From Streptomyces ferrugineus (GTDB lineage: Bacteria; Actinomycetota; Actinomycetes; Streptomycetales; Streptomycetaceae): a DNA stretch of 64,000 bases. A program made the position numbers and the translations under genes. The notes beneath the pieces are model-generated. The model saw only the letters and a program-made list of their open reading frames with translations. It was not told where the DNA came from and did not search any database. The stretch's first letter is position 1, and each line of letters opens with the position of its first letter. The stretch lies in the NCBI RefSeq assembly GCF_015160855.1, contig NZ_CP063373.1, positions 868,001-932,000 on the forward strand. The letters are read 5' to 3'. Of this stretch, positions 8,351-15,244 are shown one piece after another.

Positions 8351-9373
8351 CTAAGCGGCCCGAACCCCCGCCGAACGGCGGAAGGTGCGCCGGTACGCCG
8401 TCGGCGTCACGCCCAGGGCCGCCTGCAGATGCTGTCGCATCGACTGGGCCGTACCGAAGCCCGCGTCCCTGGCCACCTGGTCGACCGAGAGGTCGGTGGA
8501 CTCCAGGAGGTGGCGGGCTCGTTCGACGCGTTGCTGGGTGAGCCACTGGCCGGGGCTGATGCCGGCCTCCTCGCGGAAGCGGCGGGTGAAAGTGCGTACC
8601 GACATGGCCTCCTGGTCGGCCATGTCGCGCAGTTGGATGGGCTCGTGGAGGCGGCCCAGGGCCCAGGCGCGGGCGTTGGTCGTGGACGACTGCTGGGGGT
8701 CGGGGACGGGGCGGTGGATGTACTGCGCCTGGCCGCCGTCCCGGTGCGGCGGGACGACCGTGCGGCGGGCCACGTCGTTGGCGATCGCCGTGCCGTGGTC
8801 GCGGCGCACCATGTGCAGGCACAGGTCGATGCCGGCGGCGACGCCGGCCGAGGTCAGCACGTCACCGTCGTCGATGAAGAGGACATCCGCGTCGACCTCG
8901 ACCCGCGGGAACAGCCGCTGGAAGCGCTCGGCGTCGGCCCAGTGCGTGGTCGCCGGGCGCCCGTCGAGCCGGCCGGCCGCGGCGAGGACGTAGACGCCGG
9001 TGCAGATGGAGGCGAGCCGGGTGCCGGGGCGGATGTGGGCGAGCGCGGCGGCCAGCTCGGCGGTCAGGACGCCCTCCTCGAAGACCGGGCCCAGCTCGTA
9101 CGACGCCGGGACGATCACGGTGTCGGCGGTGGCCAGCGCCTCGGGGCCGTGCTCGACCTGGATGGCGAAGTCCGCGTCGGTCCGCACCGGGCCCGGCGGC
9201 CGGATCGAGCAGGTGACGACCTCGTACAGGTGCCGGCCCCGCGCGTCCTTGGGGCGGCCGAAGATCCGGTGCGGGATGCCCAGCTCGAAGGGGAGGAGGC
9301 CGTCGAGGGCGAGGACGACGACGCGGTGCGGGCGAAGGTCCGAGGACGGACGGGGCTCCGACTCACTGCTCAT
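8351..9373 (-). CDS. GlxA-type regulator (DJ-1/PfpI domain plus AraC HTH)
   Basis: 340 residues. The N-terminal half is a class I glutamine-amidotransferase-like (DJ-1/PfpI) domain with the nucleophile-elbow Cys in A-S-I-C-T-G-V-Y-V-L (about 125). The C-terminal 100 residues carry two AraC helix-turn-helix motifs (M-S-V-R-T-F-T-R-R-F-R-E-E-A-G, then the F-G-T-A-Q-S-M-R-Q-H segment). Members sense small metabolites and act as activators. It is divergent from the split MFS transporter (GTG 9445), so control of that transporter is likely. Confidence 0.88.
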   Translation of the reverse strand: MSSESEPRPSSDLRPHRVVVLALDGLLPFELGIPHRIFGRPKDARGRHLYEVVTCSIRPPGPVRTDADFAIQVEHGPEALATADTVIVPASYELGPVFEEGVLTAELAAALAHIRPGTRLASICTGVYVLAAAGRLDGRPATTHWADAERFQRLFPRVEVDADVLFIDDGDVLTSAGVAAGIDLCLHMVRRDHGTAIANDVARRTVVPPHRDGGQAQYIHRPVPDPQQSSTTNARAWALGRLHEPIQLRDMADQEAMSVRTFTRRFREEAGISPGQWLTQQRVERARHLLESTDLSVDQVARDAGFGTAQSMRQHLQAALGVTPTAYRRTFRRSAGVRAA

Positions 9374-9444
9374 GGCCCGATCCTAACGAATGCTGTCCTT
9401 CGGGCCAATCGATCTGCGTCGGCGCATGCCCGAAGCTCGTTGAC

Positions 9445-9645
9445 GTGACGCAGACAACCGAAGCCACCGCCACCGCCGCCACCGCCGGCACCGTCGACAA
9501 GTCCTCACCGGCGTCCCGTCGTACCCGGATCCACCGCGCCTGGTTCGTCGCCGCCGTCACCTTCGTGACGATCCTCGGCGCCGCCGCCTTCCGCTCCCTG
9601 CCGGGGCTGCTCATCGACCCGCTGAACGAGGAGTTCGTGTGGTGA
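9445..9645 (+). pseudogene. 5' part of an MFS transporter gene, cut by the integrative element
   Basis: 66 codons from GTG 9445 to a stop supplied by the element. Residues 1-64 are host sequence: a Thr/Ala-rich cytoplasmic leader, then the first membrane helix (W-F-V-A-A-V-T-F-V-T-I-L-G-A-A-A-F) and the start of the first periplasmic loop. The last two codons come from attL. Joining codon 64 (Phe) to the Gly codon at 21680 restores one frame of about 441 residues with no added or lost base, so the transporter was disrupted by integration and not by decay. Precise excision would restore it. Confidence 0.9.
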
Positions 9646-9646
9646 G
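9633..9646 (+). other. attL of the integrative element
   Basis: Core GTTCG at 9633-9637 recurs at 21676-21680 (attR). Left of it is host coding sequence; right of it begins element DNA with GTGGTGAG at 9639-9646. This pairs with CTCACCAC at 21666-21673 to give, in the circular form, a perfect 8-bp inverted repeat around the core, as expected for an attP of a large serine integrase. Confidence 0.85.
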
Positions 9647-10133
9647 GCTTGGGGGAACGAACTTGCAGGCTCAGTTCTCCATGAGGGGGTGAGTCCTTGT
9701 CAAGCCCGAGCCTCCTCGATGTGGTCGAGCTCACAACGACAGAAGAGCCCCGACTTCCCAAGTCGCGATGACCAGGAAGGGCCGGGGCTCTGTGTGTTGG
9801 CGCTGCTGTGTGGCTGTGTGCTGGCCGTTGAGGGAGTGGCCGAAGACTTGGGCTGACATGTGTGTGAGTGGCTATCTCACGGTCGCTGGCGGCCATCCCG
9901 AGCCGGTGTGCGAGCCCTGGTGTGCGTCGAGTCGAGCGTGAGGGGTGGGGTATGACCCCCTGAGCGTCGGCTTCCTGACCGCCACGTCTTAGCGGCTCCC
10001 ATCCAGCCCCAGTAACAGGGTCGATCGTGACATGGGGGTGGGAACGCAAAACCGCAGGTCAACGCACAGAAGGACCCCCAGCCGGCCGAAATTCTGGGGC
10101 CAGTCCGGGGGGTTGATCGGGACATGGGGCCGC
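9647..10133. other. gene-free left end of the element
   Basis: About 490 bases with no convincing gene. It holds a long-stem hairpin at 9744-9791 and two copies of GATCG(T/G)GACATGGGG at 10023-10037 and 10115-10129, 92 bases apart. The open frames across it show no coding bias. Could hold arm sites for recombination directionality or simply be the 3' region of the minus-strand operon. Confidence 0.4.
9744..9791 (-). terminator. hairpin terminator at the left end of the element
   Basis: AGAGCCCCG (9744-9752) pairs with CGGGGCTCT (9783-9791) around a loop of 30 bases. It is about 340 bases beyond the last minus-strand gene and faces the interrupted MFS fragment on the other side. It could shield element and host transcription from each other. 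The right arm, GGGGCTCTGTG, also ends the hairpin at 18999-19040. Confidence 0.5.
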
Positions 10134-10304
10134 TCAGGCGGCCATGAAGCGGTTGTACCGCTTGCGGCAGGTGGCATCGCAGTAGGCACGGTGCATGGCC
10201 GCGTCCTCTGGGAGGGGTCGAGCGCACGCCATGCACAGAGCCTCGACGGCTCGGCGCTCCAGTTCCTTCGGGTCGGTCGTCAGGGCGTAGGTTCGTCGGC
10301 TCAC
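10134..10304 (-). CDS. 56-residue zinc-finger-like protein
   Basis: Small gene, 56 codons from GTG. It carries C-M-A-C near residues 24-27 and C-D-A-T-C near 42-46, flanked by basic residues (R-K-R-Y-N-R), which fits a treble-clef or zinc-ribbon fold. The start overlaps the stop of the upstream gene by GTGA, so it is translationally coupled to it. The N-terminal zinc finger of the 220-residue protein upstream has the same pattern (C-x-x-C ... C-x-x-x-C), so the two may share an origin. Function is not known. Confidence 0.65.
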   Translation of the reverse strand: MSRRTYALTTDPKELERRAVEALCMACARPLPEDAAMHRAYCDATCRKRYNRFMAA

Positions 10305-10726
10305 GCGGCCACCACCTCGGGGACGGTCGGAGCCTCGCGGGGGTCGAGCGGGAAGAGGGCGGATGCCTCGCCCTCGACGTCGAGCCGGAGGTGAAGCGCC
10401 AGACCCTCACGGATGCCGTGCGAGCCGACGAGAGCGCCACCAGAGACCGAACCGAAGCCCTTCACTTCGTGGCCGGTGACGACGTCCAGGACGAGCGGGA
10501 CGGCCGAGAGCGAGTCGGTCAGGTCGGCGTTCGGGTAGCCGTGCCCCTTCATGACGTACAGCTCGACGTCGAGCCAGCGGGCAGAGCCTCGGCCCTGGTG
10601 GGCATCGGCGGAGATCAGCCGGACGTCGACATCGGACAGGGTGAGCGAGTCGAGCAGGGTTGCGAAGTCCTCGGCCGCGTGTCGGGCGGCGTGGTGGACG
10701 TGGGAGACGAGGAACAGGGGGATCAA
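10301..10726 (-). CDS. unknown 141-residue element protein
   Basis: I do not recognise a family. The frame is well supported by codon bias from about 10726 to the stop. No ATG or GTG fits near the 5' end: TTG 10726 is proposed, though GAAGGAG abuts it; CTG 10717, nine bases after GGAG, is an alternative. The mid-section (L-D-V-E-L-Y-V-M-K-G-H-G-Y-P-N-A) and a glycine-rich G-F-G-S-V-S-G-G-A-L-V-G-S-H-G stretch suggest a compact soluble domain. Second gene of a three-gene operon; its stop overlaps the next start. Confidence 0.6.
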   Translation of the reverse strand: MIPLFLVSHVHHAARHAAEDFATLLDSLTLSDVDVRLISADAHQGRGSARWLDVELYVMKGHGYPNADLTDSLSAVPLVLDVVTGHEVKGFGSVSGGALVGSHGIREGLALHLRLDVEGEASALFPLDPREAPTVPEVVAA

Positions 10727-10740
10727 CTCCTTCGGGTAGT

Positions 10741-11403
10741 TCAGGCGGCCAGGGTCTCGGCGATGACGAGGGCGAGAGGGAGGCCGGTGCGGCGCTGCGC
10801 CTGCCACACGTCGAATCTGCGGTGACAGGGCTTGGCGAGCGGGGCGTAGTGCTCGGGGTCGGTGGAGTACAGGGAGCCCTCGGAGTCGGCGTGCGTCGAC
10901 ACCTTCGGCTCGGGGTCGGTCCCGAGGTACGCCCACTCTTCGGCCTGTCGGTCGCAGCCACAGGCGCAGCGCCAGTCCGAGGCGGGGCCGTGCTCGGCCT
11001 TCACTCGGGCGTGAGCGGTGGTGTAGGCGATGACGTCGCCCTTGATTCGGGGGTCTGGGTGGTTGGCTCGGTCGGCACAGTTGGCCGTGCGCCCCGTGGC
11101 CACGTTGCGGATGCTGAGCGGCTTGTAGCTGCCGCACTCGCACTTGAACACCGCTCGGTCGCCGTCGCGGCTGACGAGGGTCAGGGCGCCGGACGGCGAG
11201 ACCCAACCTCGGTCGTACTTGCGAGCGCCGGGGCGAGGGTTGTTCCGGCCCTTGCGGACGTACGTCACCTTGCCTGCCTCGCGGTCGCGCTGCCTGCGGG
11301 CTCGGTCTCGGCAGGTGTACGAGCAGAACTCGGCGTTGGCTCGCTTGCCTTCCAGGGAGCCGCCGCACTGCCGACAGGCGCGCTCGGTGTTGTGGTCGTT
11401 CAC
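10741..11403 (-). CDS. HNH-like / zinc-finger protein of the element
   Basis: 220 residues from GTG 11403, chosen for an AGAAGGAG ribosome site 7 bases ahead. An N-terminal zinc finger (C-R-Q-C ... C-S-Y-T-C, about 10-31) is followed by a second C-E-C-containing segment. The C-terminal half shows the pattern Y-x-x-x-H-A-R-V-x5-G-x-A-x4-C-A-C-G-C-x6-W-A-Y, ending in H-Y-A-P-L-A-K-P-C-H-R-R-F-D, which is typical of phage and actinobacterial HNH-like proteins. Usually one Cys precedes the H-x-x-R-F; here A-K-P-C-H keeps only one, so nuclease activity is uncertain. First gene of the operon with the 141- and 56-residue proteins. Confidence 0.7.
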   Translation of the reverse strand: MNDHNTERACRQCGGSLEGKRANAEFCSYTCRDRARRQRDREAGKVTYVRKGRNNPRPGARKYDRGWVSPSGALTLVSRDGDRAVFKCECGSYKPLSIRNVATGRTANCADRANHPDPRIKGDVIAYTTAHARVKAEHGPASDWRCACGCDRQAEEWAYLGTDPEPKVSTHADSEGSLYSTDPEHYAPLAKPCHRRFDVWQAQRRTGLPLALVIAETLAA

Positions 11404-11424
11404 TGTGGAATCTCCTTCTGTTGG

Positions 11425-11442
11425 GGCGCCCTGTCGGGCGCC
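11425..11442 (-). terminator. hairpin in the leader of the HNH-like gene
   Basis: GGCGCCC-TGTC-GGGCGCC, a perfect 7-bp stem just upstream of the ribosome site. Without a T-run it may be an attenuator or a structural leader element instead of a terminator. Confidence 0.4.
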
Positions 11443-11546
11443 ACCTGGGCAGGGCTGCAACGGCAAGGTGAAGTCGCTTGCCGTGAGGGTCTTCGGGAAG
11501 TGGGGCGCTACCGCGCCCCCAGTGAGTAAGGGGGCAAGACGAAGAG

Positions 11547-11566
11547 GGCGCCCCCGAAGGGGCGCC
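11547..11566 (-). terminator. perfect GC-rich hairpin
   Basis: GGCGCCCC-CGAA-GGGGCGCC, an 8-bp perfect stem with a stable tetraloop, with no T-run. Third hairpin of the same leader region is at 11614-11631 (GGCCGCC-GACA-GGCGGCC). Confidence 0.45.
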
Positions 11567-11613
11567 ACCTGTCAGAGCTACTGATCACTTCGCCGTTGCG
11601 CCTACGGCTTGAC

Positions 11614-11631
11614 GGCCGCCGACAGGCGGCC
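11614..11631 (-). terminator. perfect GC-rich hairpin
   Basis: GGCCGCC-GACA-GGCGGCC, a 7-bp perfect stem downstream of the 122-residue HTH gene, in position to end that operon or attenuate the next. Confidence 0.45.
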
Positions 11632-11709
11632 CAGGGGGAAGAGATTGGAAGTTCCCTGTAAGTAGAGTAAGAGGGAGCCAACGTTCTCCCAGGTCAGATC
11701 GGGTGCAGG

Positions 11710-11748
11710 GTGTCCCAACAGGACACGTAGGGTGTCCCCACAGGACAC
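11710..11748. promoter_or_regulatory. tandem operator: two copies of GTGTCC-N5-GGACAC
   Basis: Perfect dyads at 11710-11726 and 11732-11748, exactly 22 bases (two helical turns) apart, with similar 5-base centres (CAACA, CCACA). They end 3 bases from the stop of the 122-residue HTH gene and lie upstream of the minus-strand HNH-like operon. Cooperative binding of a dimeric regulator to one DNA face is the natural reading. Confidence 0.65.
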
Positions 11749-11750
11749 CT

Positions 11751-12119
11751 TCAGGCAGCCGTCCGCCCGCTCAGGTTGTGAGCCGAGCATGTCCGGCCGC
11801 CCACGCTCGCCTTCTGGAACATGGACGAGGGGAGCACCAGGCACGCGGCCTTGGAGTTCGCCCCGATCAGTCCCATGGACTTCGCCTTGCGGATGGCCTT
11901 GGAGACGTTCTGCGAGTCCGGAATGACGCCGTTCTTGTCCACCAGGATCTCGGCCAGACGCTCGCCCTTGAAGTCGCTGTGACCGATCTGGTTCGCCCAC
12001 CCGATGGCGGCGAAGTGCAGTCGGTACACACGGTCGTGTCGCGGGTCTCGGGCCATGCGCCGGTACTCGGTCTGAGAGACGGCTCCCCAGGGTCGGTTAC
12101 TGCCGAAGTTGATCGCCAC
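11751..12119 (-). CDS. helix-turn-helix-type element protein (122 residues)
   Basis: GTG start directly after the TAA of the upstream gene (no gap). The middle section looks like a winged helix: an R-V-Y-R-L-H-F-A-A-I-G-W-A-N helix, then L-A-E-I-L-V-D-K-N-G-V-I-P-D-S-Q-N-V-S-K-A-I-R-K-A-K-S-M-G-L-I (about 53-83), which resembles replication-initiator-like or phage regulatory helix-turn-helix domains that distinguish a recognition helix followed by a wing. It might be a DNA-binding replication or regulatory protein; the paired dyads just beyond its stop are possible targets. Not recognised to family level. Confidence 0.6.
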   Translation of the reverse strand: MAINFGSNRPWGAVSQTEYRRMARDPRHDRVYRLHFAAIGWANQIGHSDFKGERLAEILVDKNGVIPDSQNVSKAIRKAKSMGLIGANSKAACLVLPSSMFQKASVGGRTCSAHNLSGRTAA

Positions 12120-12362
12120 TTACTCGGCCACCTCCTCGGACAGAGGGGGGAGCTCGACGGCGTCAACGTCGCCGACAGGCAACCCGACTTCGTTGAACAG
12201 GTCCCAGACCTCGGACCAGCCGAGCAGGAGGTAGCGGGCAGACAGGATCGACCCCGGATCGCCCTTCTCGGCGAGCTCGGCGTAGTAGGCGAACCGCTCC
12301 CGAGCCTGCTCGTACGCAGTCGCCAGGGCGGGCAGGTTCAGGGTCGCGGGGATGGACTGCAT
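12120..12362 (-). CDS. unknown 80-residue element protein
   Basis: From ATG 12362, which overlaps the stop of the Cys-rich gene upstream (TGATG). Mostly alpha-helical by composition, acidic at the C terminus (L-P-P-L-S-E-E-V-A-E). No family recognised. Middle gene of a tight three-gene minus-strand unit with the Cys-rich peptide and the HTH protein. Confidence 0.6.
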   Translation of the reverse strand: MQSIPATLNLPALATAYEQARERFAYYAELAEKGDPGSILSARYLLLGWSEVWDLFNEVGLPVGDVDAVELPPLSEEVAE

Positions 12363-12502
12363 CAGGCGCGACCGCCCTTGCACTCGCAGTCCGCGCAGTC
12401 GCAGGCGACATCCCACGCACACCAGCAGCACCCGCACTCCGGGCACTCGTCGTGATCGTTCGGGTTGTCGGTGGGGCTGATGCACTCGTACTGGCTCTTC
12501 AT
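12362..12502 (-). CDS. 46-residue Cys-rich peptide
   Basis: Start ATG 12502 has a strong AAGGAGGT ribosome site. Of the last 27 residues, nine are Cys, in an unusual run: C-P-E-C-G-C-C-W-C, then C-D-C-A-D-C-E-C. No signal peptide. Many Cys pairs suggest metal binding (a small zinc- or iron-sulphur-binding protein). First gene of its operon. No relative is recognised from memory. Confidence 0.65.
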   Translation of the reverse strand: MKSQYECISPTDNPNDHDECPECGCCWCAWDVACDCADCECKGGRA

Positions 12503-12828
12503 CGGTGTTGCGACCTCCTTCGTGTGGTGGGAGATCGCGCGTACCGCTACGCACTGCCGGACACTGACCGTCCGGATGGGCTGCCCTTGGCGTCCCTTGG
12601 CTTCTCTCGGAGGAGCCGACTCGACCACCTCAGAGGGTGGGAGTCACGGTGTCCGCCCTCGGTCGGGCGGAAGGAAGTTCCTACATGATCAGATGGTCAT
12701 CCGTCAAGCTCAGTCACTCCGAGTCGACGGCCGGCTGAGCGGAGCGTAGTCACGGCCCCCTCGGTTCAGTGGGGGTCAAGTGCCAGCGTTCGGCTCGGCC
12801 TTCACCACTCCACCAGGCTCGGCGCGGC
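12503..12828. promoter_or_regulatory. intergenic region ahead of the Cys-rich gene
   Basis: About 325 bases, no convincing gene. Two hairpins stand out: CCGCCC-TCGGTC-GGGCGG at 12653-12670 and CCCCC-N10-GGGGG near 12755-12775. Both lie downstream of the minus-strand membrane-protein gene and probably end its transcript. The part nearest 12503 must hold the promoter for the Cys-rich/HTH operon, but no clear -10/-35 pair was identified. Confidence 0.4.
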
Positions 12829-13434
12829 TCAGACGAAGTGACCGCGACCGGTACGAGAGGGCCGCTCGGCGTGAGGGGCGGCAGCCTCCTTCTCGGCTTC
12901 GAGCTCGGCGAGGATGGCGGCCTGGTGCTCCTCGAACTCCTCGGCGGTCATGACGGCCGGGGCAGCCTCGACGGCCGGAGTCTCGACGACGGGCTGAGCC
13001 TCGGTCTCGTCGAGCTCTTCGAGCGCCGGAGCGAGCACGGCCACGGCGCGGACGAGCAAGTCAGAGGCAAGCAGAATGCCGACGACCGGCAGAGCACCAG
13101 CCACGGCAAGGAGCCACACGGGGCGACCCTCGTACAGGCCGAGCGCGTGAGCTTCGTTCAGGGTGAGCGAGGCGGCGGTGAACGTCGCCAGGGTGGCGAA
13201 CGCGAGGCGCCGGGCCTTCAGGTCATGCCGCAGCAAGAGCAGCGTTACGAGGGCGATCACGACGGCCGAGTCCGGAACCACGCTGTACCCGATGGCGCCC
13301 CATCCTGACAGGTGCACAGCTTCGGCGGCGTACATGAGGCTCGGCCACGATGCGACGAACGCGCCGGACAGGACCAGCAGGATCAACAGGCCGAGCAGCA
13401 CAACGGCCACTCGGCGGATTCGGTTGCTACGCAA
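12829..13434 (-). CDS. DUF2637-like membrane protein
   Basis: 201 residues from TTG 13434 (GAAGGAG 12 bases ahead). Four predicted membrane segments: R-V-A-V-V-L-L-G-L-L-I-L-L-V-L, then W-G-A-I-G-Y-S-V-V-P-D-S-A-V-V-I-A-L-V-T, then A-F-A-T-L-A-T-F-T-A-A-S-L, then W-L-L-A-V-A-G-A-L-P-V-V-G-I-L-L. The P-x-S-A-V-V segment after helix 1 matches the P-L-S-V-D-G core of DUF2637 proteins, common on actinobacterial plasmids and integrative conjugative elements, where some act in plasmid spread. The C-terminal 60 residues are a charged Glu/Ala-rich cytoplasmic tail. Confidence 0.65.
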   Translation of the reverse strand: MRSNRIRRVAVVLLGLLILLVLSGAFVASWPSLMYAAEAVHLSGWGAIGYSVVPDSAVVIALVTLLLLRHDLKARRLAFATLATFTAASLTLNEAHALGLYEGRPVWLLAVAGALPVVGILLASDLLVRAVAVLAPALEELDETEAQPVVETPAVEAAPAVMTAEEFEEHQAAILAELEAEKEAAAPHAERPSRTGRGHFV

Positions 13435-13470
13435 GGGGGTTCGGGTCTCCTTCGGGTTGTGGGCATGCGA

Positions 13471-13507
13471 AGGGGCGCCCCGCTCAGTGGTCGAGCAGGG
13501 CGCCCCT
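13471..13507 (-). terminator. strong hairpin terminator
   Basis: AGGGGCGCCC (13471-13480) pairs perfectly with GGGCGCCCCT (13498-13507); an inner GCTC/GAGC stem extends it. It separates the 50-residue membrane-peptide gene from the DUF2637-like gene. Confidence 0.65.
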
Positions 13508-13571
13508 GTACGTCAAGTGGAAGACGTATGTACGTGACCGGGCATGCGGTCGACGTACGCGGCCGGGCTTG

Positions 13572-13724
13572 TCAGCGGTTGGCGCGGATGGCGTCGCGCT
13601 TCGCCTTGGCTCGGATCTGCGAGGGGGTGAACTCGGCGGGGAGGAGTGCACGGGTCATGAGGGATGCGACGGCCACGGACTCGACGAGGAAGGCGGCGAA
13701 GAGCAGGGCGACGACGATGGCCAT
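13572..13724 (-). CDS. 50-residue single-span membrane peptide
   Basis: ATG 13724 with a CGGAGAA ribosome site. The N-terminal 22 residues form one hydrophobic helix (A-I-V-V-A-L-L-F-A-A-F-L-V) and the C-terminal half is basic and helical (Q-I-R-A-K-A-K-R-D-A-I-R-A-N-R). The layout is that of a small bitopic membrane protein, cytoplasmic tail outwards to DNA or partner proteins. Small Spd-like spread proteins have similar layouts, but there is no recognised family here. Confidence 0.6.
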   Translation of the reverse strand: MAIVVALLFAAFLVESVAVASLMTRALLPAEFTPSQIRAKAKRDAIRANR

Positions 13725-13817
13725 GGGGAAGTTCTCCGTTCGGGTTCGGGTCGGGACCGTGGTCTGATCGGCCCCAGCAACCCCCCGAGGCGGACCACTC
13801 GGAGGGAAGCTGAGGGA

Positions 13818-14918
13818 TCAGGCGCCGGTCTTGGACTTCACGGAGAACCGAACCGCCATGGTGTGCTCGACACCGGACACCGCGACCGGGTCGCTCAGGT
13901 GCTTGATCTGCACCCCTTCGGCCACGACTCCCGCACTCTCCAGGAAGCGACCGGGCAGTGTCTGTGCAGCGTCGATGATGGCCTTCCGAACCTCGCCGGT
14001 CGGCAGGCTGAGCGTGTTGGTCTGGAACGCCACCTCGGCGATCACCTCGGTCGTGCGCTCACCCTTGACCGTGCGGGAGTCGTGCTTGACGCCCTTCACC
14101 CTGATCTGGAACTGACCGGTACGGACACCGCCACCCGAGACGGGCATCAGGCTGACCGGCCCACCCGCGTCGACTCGGGCGCCAGCCTCGTACGCCAGGG
14201 TGCCCGCTGCCTGTCGAAGTACGTGCTCGGTCGGGTCGTTCTTCAGGGTCGGTATCGCGTCGAACACGGACACGCCCTGAACCTTGATCTCGTCGACTCC
14301 CACGCCGGGGGTCTCGCTCATCTTGTCGCCGGGGACGTGAGCGCCGGGGACGTGCCACCCTCGGGCCGTGATCGCGTTCGCCAGCTTCGACCGGTCGAGC
14401 ATCCGCGCGTACCGCTTGTTGCGGAAGACTCGGACGGTGACGCCTGCCGACTCGCGACCGCCAGTGAAGACGGTGGGGGAGTCCTGCACGACGACGACGG
14501 CCGCGTGATCGGTCTCGAAGGTGCGGACGTTGGCGAAGGTGGGGATCACCTCGACGTCACTCGGGACGATGGCGCGGACGGCTTCGGCGATGCGCTCGGC
14601 AACGTGCTTATCGGCGTGGGCCGGGGTGCGCTCCAGGGCGGCGAGCCTGCGCTTCGAACCGTCCCGCAGGAGAGAGGTTCGCTCGACGTTGTGGAACGCG
14701 GCGGCGAACGCCTCGGGGCTCACGGAGTCGTCTCCTCGGCCCAGGGTGGCGCGGTGGCCGTTCAGCTTCTCCTCGGCCTGAGCGGCTTCGGTGGCGAATC
14801 GCTCGGCAGCCTCACGGGTGGCCAGCAGGTCGGCGCCGTAGCCCTTGACCTTCTTGGCGTGCTCGGCCTCGGACTGCTTGATGACGTCGGCGATGGTGTT
14901 GGCCTTGGTGGTAGCCAC
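13818..14918 (-). CDS. unknown 366-residue element protein, coiled coil at the N terminus
   Basis: Start GTG 14918 has a CGGAGA site; a longer in-frame extension to 15299 overlaps two other genes and is rejected. Residues 1-75 are a charged coiled coil (I-K-Q-S-E-A-E-H-A-K-K, then A-A-E-R-F-A-T-E-A-A-Q-A-E-E-K). The middle has alpha/beta character with repeated Val-rich strands (A-A-V-V-V-V-Q-D; V-T-V-R-V-F-R-N-K-R-Y-A-R), and the C-terminal half is beta-rich (F-Q-I-R-V-K-G-V-K-H-D). It is the largest protein of the left module and the last gene of the xis operon. I recognise no family; a structural, DNA-binding or replication role is possible. Confidence 0.65.
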   Translation of the reverse strand: MATTKANTIADVIKQSEAEHAKKVKGYGADLLATREAAERFATEAAQAEEKLNGHRATLGRGDDSVSPEAFAAAFHNVERTSLLRDGSKRRLAALERTPAHADKHVAERIAEAVRAIVPSDVEVIPTFANVRTFETDHAAVVVVQDSPTVFTGGRESAGVTVRVFRNKRYARMLDRSKLANAITARGWHVPGAHVPGDKMSETPGVGVDEIKVQGVSVFDAIPTLKNDPTEHVLRQAAGTLAYEAGARVDAGGPVSLMPVSGGGVRTGQFQIRVKGVKHDSRTVKGERTTEVIAEVAFQTNTLSLPTGEVRKAIIDAAQTLPGRFLESAGVVAEGVQIKHLSDPVAVSGVEHTMAVRFSVKSKTGA

Positions 14919-15030
14919 TGGTTCGGGTCTCCGTTCTCGGACTGGTGTCCGGGGTTGGTGTGTGGTATCACGCGCGTGCGAGCCGGCCTGCCTGTGAGGC
15001 TCTGTGCGGCTGCATGCGGGCATGAGAGAG

Positions 15031-15057
15031 CCCCTGTGGCCATCGGTAGCCAGAGGG
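15031..15057 (-). terminator. hairpin between two genes of the xis operon
   Basis: CCCCT-G-TGGC pairs with GCCA-G-AGGGG with one G-G mismatch. It lies 14 bases past the 57-residue gene and ahead of the 366-residue gene, so it probably attenuates read-through. Confidence 0.45.
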
Positions 15058-15070
15058 GCGGGAGGGGCTG

Positions 15071-15244
15071 TTACGGGGTGATCCAGCCGCCGTCTTCGTC
15101 GTGCTGTTCGGCGTCTTCCGGATTCAGCTCGGCTTCGATCTCGCGGGAGGTTCGCCAGGTGTCGGTCAGGGGCTCGGGCCGAACGATCGCGCCGGGGTGC
15201 GCTTCCCTGCCGTAGCTCGATCTCGTCGTGCCGTAGCGGCTCAC
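15071..15244 (-). CDS. unknown 57-residue acidic protein
   Basis: GTG start overlaps the stop of the 87-residue gene (GTGA). The second half is strongly acidic (E-I-E-A-E-L, E-D-A-E-Q-H-D-E-D-G-G). Third gene of the excisionase-like operon. No family recognised; small acidic partners of DNA-binding proteins look like this, which is inference only. Confidence 0.55.
   Translation of the reverse strand: MSRYGTTRSSYGREAHPGAIVRPEPLTDTWRTSREIEAELNPEDAEQHDEDGGWITP

Larger units (their letters stand above)
11404..11750. promoter_or_regulatory. control region ahead of the HNH-like operon
   Basis: No gene. From right to left it contains two copies of GTGTCC-N5-GGACAC, a promoter-like CTCTACTTAC read on the minus strand (11667-11658), three GC-rich hairpins (11614-11631, 11547-11566, 11425-11442), then the ribosome site of the operon. 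The order suggests an operator pair, a promoter and a structured 5' leader of about 250 bases. Confidence 0.5.

Noticed and set aside
9877..10440. 187-codon minus-strand frame at the left end of the element
   Set aside because: Spans the real 56- and 141-residue genes in another frame and shows no protein-like pattern.
13350..15215. 621-codon plus-strand frame
   Set aside because: Antisense to the 366-residue gene. Has no ribosome site or fold pattern and its codon bias fits the opposite strand.
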